Origin: CAZUFB01 sp048173955
GTDB lineage: Bacteria; Actinomycetota; Coriobacteriia; Coriobacteriales; UMGS124
Reading direction: 5' to 3'
DNA length: 15,962 nt
Assembly: GCA_048173955.1 (NCBI GenBank)
Contig: DBEYOB010000181.1
Span: 1-15,962 of the forward strand
Notes under the pieces: generated by a model
Seen by the model: only the letters and a program-made list of their open reading frames with translations
The model's database searches: none
Told to the model about the DNA's origin: nothing
Translations under genes and position numbers: made by a program
Shown: piece after piece, positions 12,862 through 15,962 of the stretch
Position numbering within the stretch: position 1 is the first letter of the stretch
Layout of the letters: each line of letters begins with the position of its first letter

Positions 12862-14490
12862 TTACGCCTCGGCGTCGATGTCCTCGCACATCCACATGCC
12901 GGCAAGGCGGCCGGAGTTGTAGGCGGTCATGAGCGAGGTGCCCTCGTAGTCGCAGTAGGGCGTGCTGATCGTGGAGCCGTTGTCGGCGCCCGCGACGAAC
13001 AGGTTCGGGACGGCCGCGCCGGTACGGTCGATCGACTGCAGGCGGTCGTTGGTCTTGACGCCGCCCATCGAGGTCCAGCCCGACGGCTGGAACTCGAGCG
13101 CGTAGAACGGGCCCGTCTCCACGGCGTTCATGAACGAGGCGGGCTTGCCCATGTAGGTGTCGGTGCCCGAAGCGCAGTCGGCGTTGTAGGTCTCGACGGT
13201 CTCGACGAGCGCGGGGCAGGCGATGGCCTCGGCCAGGGCCTCGATCGTGTCGGCCTTGTAGCACCAGCCCTCCTCGACCGCGGTGTCGAAGCCGGCCTGG
13301 ACGCCCTCGAGCGCCTTGCCCGCGAGGGTCATCTTGCCGGTGGGCCAGCCCTCCTCGTCGCTGCCGTTGACGGTGTAGGCGTCGGAACCCTCGAGCGCGT
13401 CGACGTAGGCCTGGTCGACGATGCAGTAGTAGGTGCCGCCCACCAGCGAGATGGCGCCGCCGATGGCGAGCGGGAAGTTGGCGAACTCCGCCTCGTTGGC
13501 AAAGCGGCGGCCGAAGTGGTTCACCATGAGGCCGCCGTAGATGCCGCAGCAGAAGGCGGGGTTGGAGCGGTCGTAGACCGGCATGACCTTGTCGGAGGAG
13601 CCGGTGAACTCGTTGCCGCACAGGCCCCACTGCGTGCCGAGCATGCCGCCCGCTGCGACGACGGCGTTGATGCCGGTGCCGTCGGACAGGGTGTTGCCGA
13701 GGGCGTTCACCTTGGTGCCGTAGCGCTCGATCATCATCTCCTCGTTGCCCAGGAAGCCGCCGGTGGCGACGAGCGTCTTCTTGCCGCGGACCTCGACCTT
13801 GGTGCCGTCGCCGTAGACGCAGTTCATGCCCATGACCGCGCCGTCCTCGACGATGAGCGACTCCATGGCGCAGTCGAGGATGAACTGGGCGCCGTTGGCC
13901 TCGCACCACTCCATGAGCGGGAACCAGCGGTCCTCGCCCTTGATGCCCGCCTCGGGGGTGCCGAAGCCGATGCGCACCGACTCGAAGCCGGCGCCGTAGT
14001 TGTCGGGGCGCATGTAGGTGGGGATGCCGAACTCGGTCGTGAACTGGTCGACGGTCTCGCCGGAGAGCTCGAGGCACTTCTTGACCACCGGCGCGCTGAT
14101 CGACCAGTGCGCCCAGTCCATCATATGCTGGAAGGCGATGTCGACGGTGATGCCGACGCCGGCCTCCTTCTGCGCGGACGACTCGACGACGAACGGGCCG
14201 CCCGCGATGGCGCCGTTGGCCATGGCGACCGAGGCGCCCTTCTCGACCACGATGGCGCTCTTGCCCGCGCGGCACACCTCGATGGCGGCCCACATGCCGG
14301 CAGCGCCCGCGCCGGCGATCACGACGTCGGCCTCGAGGACGTCCCCGGCGGGGGCGGCGTCTTCCGCCTCCTCCTCGGCAGCCTCCTCCTCGGCAGCCTC
14401 GTCGGCCAGCGCGGCGCTCGCGCCGAGCGCGGCGACGGCGGCGGTGCCGGCGGTGAGCGAGACGAAGTTCCTACGCGTCATGTCGTTCAT
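12862..14490 (-). CDS. Tat-exported FAD-dependent reductase (fumarate reductase/flavocytochrome c flavoprotein superfamily)
   Basis: 542 aa from the ATG at 14490, with AAAGGGG 7 bp upstream. MTRRNFVSLTAG (residues 4-15) is a twin-arginine signal, and an acidic linker rich in Glu follows (31-44). The FAD-binding GAGAAG is at 60-65, with VVEKG at the end of the next strand; TLVATGGFLGNEEM (239-252) and a C-terminal LFVAGADNG complete the fold. The capping domain region contains NHFGRRFANE (324-333). In Shewanella fumarate reductase the catalytic centre uses a HHTMGG motif and an NRLGGN arginine motif. Here these read GWTSMGG (471-477) and EGTSLMTAYNSGRLAG (516-531), so fumarate is an unlikely substrate. 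No FMN-binding or haem domain is present, so electrons must come from a separate donor. It is divergent from a membrane sensor gene, and substrate induction through that protein is plausible. Confidence 0.9.
   Translation of the reverse strand: MNDMTRRNFVSLTAGTAAVAALGASAALADEAAEEEAAEEEAEDAAPAGDVLEADVVIAGAGAAGMWAAIEVCRAGKSAIVVEKGASVAMANGAIAGGPFVVESSAQKEAGVGITVDIAFQHMMDWAHWSISAPVVKKCLELSGETVDQFTTEFGIPTYMRPDNYGAGFESVRIGFGTPEAGIKGEDRWFPLMEWCEANGAQFILDCAMESLIVEDGAVMGMNCVYGDGTKVEVRGKKTLVATGGFLGNEEMMIERYGTKVNALGNTLSDGTGINAVVAAGGMLGTQWGLCGNEFTGSSDKVMPVYDRSNPAFCCGIYGGLMVNHFGRRFANEAEFANFPLAIGGAISLVGGTYYCIVDQAYVDALEGSDAYTVNGSDEEGWPTGKMTLAGKALEGVQAGFDTAVEEGWCYKADTIEALAEAIACPALVETVETYNADCASGTDTYMGKPASFMNAVETGPFYALEFQPSGWTSMGGVKTNDRLQSIDRTGAAVPNLFVAGADNGSTISTPYCDYEGTSLMTAYNSGRLAGMWMCEDIDAEA
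14366..14400 (-). repeat. 15-bp tandem repeat inside the FAD-reductase gene
   Basis: Two perfect 15-bp units (14366-14380 and 14381-14395) plus a 5-base third copy encode the AAEEE repeats in the acidic linker between signal peptide and FAD domain. The unit length keeps the reading frame, so copy number could change linker length without harm. Confidence 0.8.
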
Positions 14491-14806
14491 GGTGGTACCC
14501 CTTTCGACGGGACGGTGCTGGACCGGATGCGATGCGTGCCGCGCGCCGAGACAGCCTCGGCGTCGGGCGCGCCGACGGCCCCATCATGCCAGCACCCGAC
14601 CGAAGACGACGGGGTCGCGCGGGGCCATCTTCAAGGTGACGCCGCCTCACCCCCGTCTCACCCGCCCCTGCCAAGCTGGGGTTTTGGTAAAGCACACACA
14701 AAATCCCCAACATGCGCCCCACAGCCGCTACACTGGTTCCCGAAGGGCGCGCCGGCCTCTCCGGACGCTGGGCCGTCCCGCAGGCGAAGCCGACACGGAG
14801 GTCACC
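14491..14806. promoter_or_regulatory. Divergent intergenic region between FAD reductase and membrane sensor genes
   Basis: These 316 bp should hold both promoters. Two CTCACCC heptamers (14646-14652 and 14657-14663) repeat with an 11-bp period. An imperfect dyad pairs GGGGTTTTG (14678-14686) with CAAAATCCCC (14699-14708). Both lie in the middle of the gap and are candidate operators. TACACT (14727-14732) is a weak -10 candidate for the sensor gene. I could not identify a convincing promoter for the reductase. Confidence 0.4.
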
Positions 14807-15962
14807 ATGTCAAACCGCACGGCCCTGGAGGCGTTCTCGCTCGACGACCCCGACGGCGCGTCGGCGTCCCGCGGCGCGCCGATGCTGCCGTGGTCACTGC
14901 TGGGCATGGGGGCCCTGATCGCCTGGCTGTGCTGCACCCACCTGCCCGGCATGTTCGCGGCCGACCTTACCGGGGCGAACGCGGTCGACTACCTCATGCG
15001 CGTCGGGGACATCGGCACCTTCGTCGCGGTCGCGCTCGCGGGGAGGCGCCTCGGTCCGCTGTCGGCCCGCCCGCGCCTGTGCGGGTCCATGGTGGCCCTC
15101 TGCTCCCTGTGCACGCTCGCCCTGCCCCTCCTCGCCGCCTCCCAGGGCCCGGCGGCGACCGCCGCGCTGCCCGTCGCGTCGGTCGCCGGGGGAGCCGGGG
15201 GAGCGGTGCTGTTCCTGCTGTGGGCGGAGGCCTACGGCCAGCTCGGCCCGGGAAGGACCGTCTTCTACGGATCGGTCTCGTGCATCGCGGCGGGCGCCCT
15301 GGCGCTTGCCGTGTCCGGCATGGAGCCGGCTGCCGCCAACGTCGCCATCGCCCTGCTCCCCGCCGTCTCGGGCCTGTCCGCCGCCGTGTCCCTCTCGCGG
15401 CTCCCCGGGGAGCGCCGCCCGGGGTGGGGCGCCTCGCCCCGGGCGGGGGCGCCGGCGGGGGAGGGGCGCATGCGCTACCCGGTCCCCTTGAAGCTCGTCT
15501 GCCTCATGGCGCTCGCAGGGTTCGCCTCCGGCTTCGCCGGGGCGCTCATCCTCGACGCCGACGGCATGGGCGCCCGGCACCGCATCGCCGCGACGGCGGC
15601 CTTCGGCGCGCTGCTGCTCGTCGCCTTCGTCGCGCGCCGCGGAAGGTTCGACATCCGCCTCCTCGCCTGGTCGACCCTGCCGCTCGCCGTGACCTCGCTC
15701 TGCCTGATCCCGTTCCTCGGCGTGACGCAGGGAGCCCTGCTGTCGTTCCTCGTCAAGTTCTCCTACGTCGCGTTCGCCCTGTTCGTGCTCCTCGTGCTCG
15801 CCAACGTCGTCTGGCGCTTCGAGGTTCCCAGCGCCCGCGTGTTCGCGAGCGCCCGCGCGGCGAGCGAGGCCGCCATGCTCGCCGGCATCCTGCTGCGCCG
15901 CCGGATGCGCGAGTCGGGCGTCCTCGACAGCGAGGCGACGCTGTGGCTCATCGCCCTCATAG
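14807..15962 (+). CDS. Multi-pass membrane protein, probable sensor half of a membrane-bound LuxR-family regulator, 3' truncated
   Basis: The ATG at 14807 has GGAGG 5 bp upstream, and the frame stays open for 385 codons to the window end. About ten hydrophobic segments are visible (near 28-46, 62-79, 92-112, 118-140, 152-170, 174-196, 228-249, 260-276, 284-304 and 310-336), with a Pro/Gly/Arg-rich loop at about 199-227. The WAEAYG stretch (139-144) after LFLLW is typical of the 10-12-helix N-terminal domain of LuxR-type regulators abundant in Eggerthellaceae, whose helix-turn-helix lies at the very C-terminus. That domain is outside the window, so a transporter-like protein cannot be excluded. 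The divergent position next to an exported reductase matches the usual placement of such regulators beside the enzyme they control. Confidence 0.72.
   Translation, partial: MSNRTALEAFSLDDPDGASASRGAPMLPWSLLGMGALIAWLCCTHLPGMFAADLTGANAVDYLMRVGDIGTFVAVALAGRRLGPLSARPRLCGSMVALCSLCTLALPLLAASQGPAATAALPVASVAGGAGGAVLFLLWAEAYGQLGPGRTVFYGSVSCIAAGALALAVSGMEPAAANVAIALLPAVSGLSAAVSLSRLPGERRPGWGASPRAGAPAGEGRMRYPVPLKLVCLMALAGFASGFAGALILDADGMGARHRIAATAAFGALLLVAFVARRGRFDIRLLAWSTLPLAVTSLCLIPFLGVTQGALLSFLVKFSYVAFALFVLLVLANVVWRFEVPSARVFASARAASEAAMLAGILLRRRMRESGVLDSEATLWLIALI

Noticed and set aside
14471..14722. 83-codon open frame upstream of and overlapping the FAD-reductase start
   Set aside because: Arg/Pro-rich translation without a domain, covering the divergent promoter region and out of frame with the reductase.
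1..15962. CRISPR arrays, tRNA or rRNA genes, insertion sequences
   Set aside because: I saw no regularly spaced repeats, cloverleaf-like or ribosomal sequence, and no transposase or integrase motifs on either strand.

Overview
The window looks like a chromosomal segment from a high-GC anaerobic actinobacterium of the class Coriobacteriia, most likely Eggerthellaceae. This is judged from gene content and style, not from a database match. The evidence is strongly GC-biased codon use, an actinobacterial-type DapB, several Tat-exported redox proteins, a stand-alone Tat-exported flavoprotein reductase, and a divergent multi-pass membrane protein resembling the sensor half of membrane-bound LuxR regulators common in that family.

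Left part (1-5653, + strand): the 3' end of an XdhC-family molybdenum-enzyme maturation factor, then a tight pair encoding a Tat-exported four-cluster ferredoxin-like subunit and an aldehyde:ferredoxin oxidoreductase (AOR) family tungsten/molybdenum enzyme. This pair resembles E. coli YdhY/YdhV. After a strong hairpin come an FdhD-family protein that appears to have lost its catalytic cysteine, and a Nudix hydrolase. A convergent FNR/CRP-type regulator (5690-6493, - strand) follows, with four cysteines placed almost as in the oxygen sensor FNR. The region reads as an anaerobic pterin-enzyme locus with maturation and possible redox control, although no direct regulatory link can be seen.

Middle part (6494-12253): a Tat-exported NlpC/P60 cell-wall hydrolase with long coiled coils (-), a CPBP-family membrane protease (-), dapB of lysine/diaminopimelate synthesis (+, divergent), and a large exported WG-repeat protein (-) of unknown role. 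Clear intrinsic terminators follow the NlpC and WG-repeat genes. Three - strand genes share a TAAGAT -10-like hexamer upstream.

Right part (12254-15962): a 608-bp gene-free, AT-richer island. It holds two diverged 64-bp copies of one element in opposite orientation (41/64 identical without gaps), a promoter-like TTGACA-17-GATATT inside one copy, and two hairpin terminators. This is the least explained structure in the window. It is followed by a Tat-exported FAD-dependent reductase (-) lacking fumarate-reductase substrate residues, and by the divergent membrane-sensor gene (+), which runs off the window end. Such divergent reductase/membrane-LuxR pairs are a recurring Eggerthellaceae arrangement, inferred to let the cell sense and reduce a specific external substrate.
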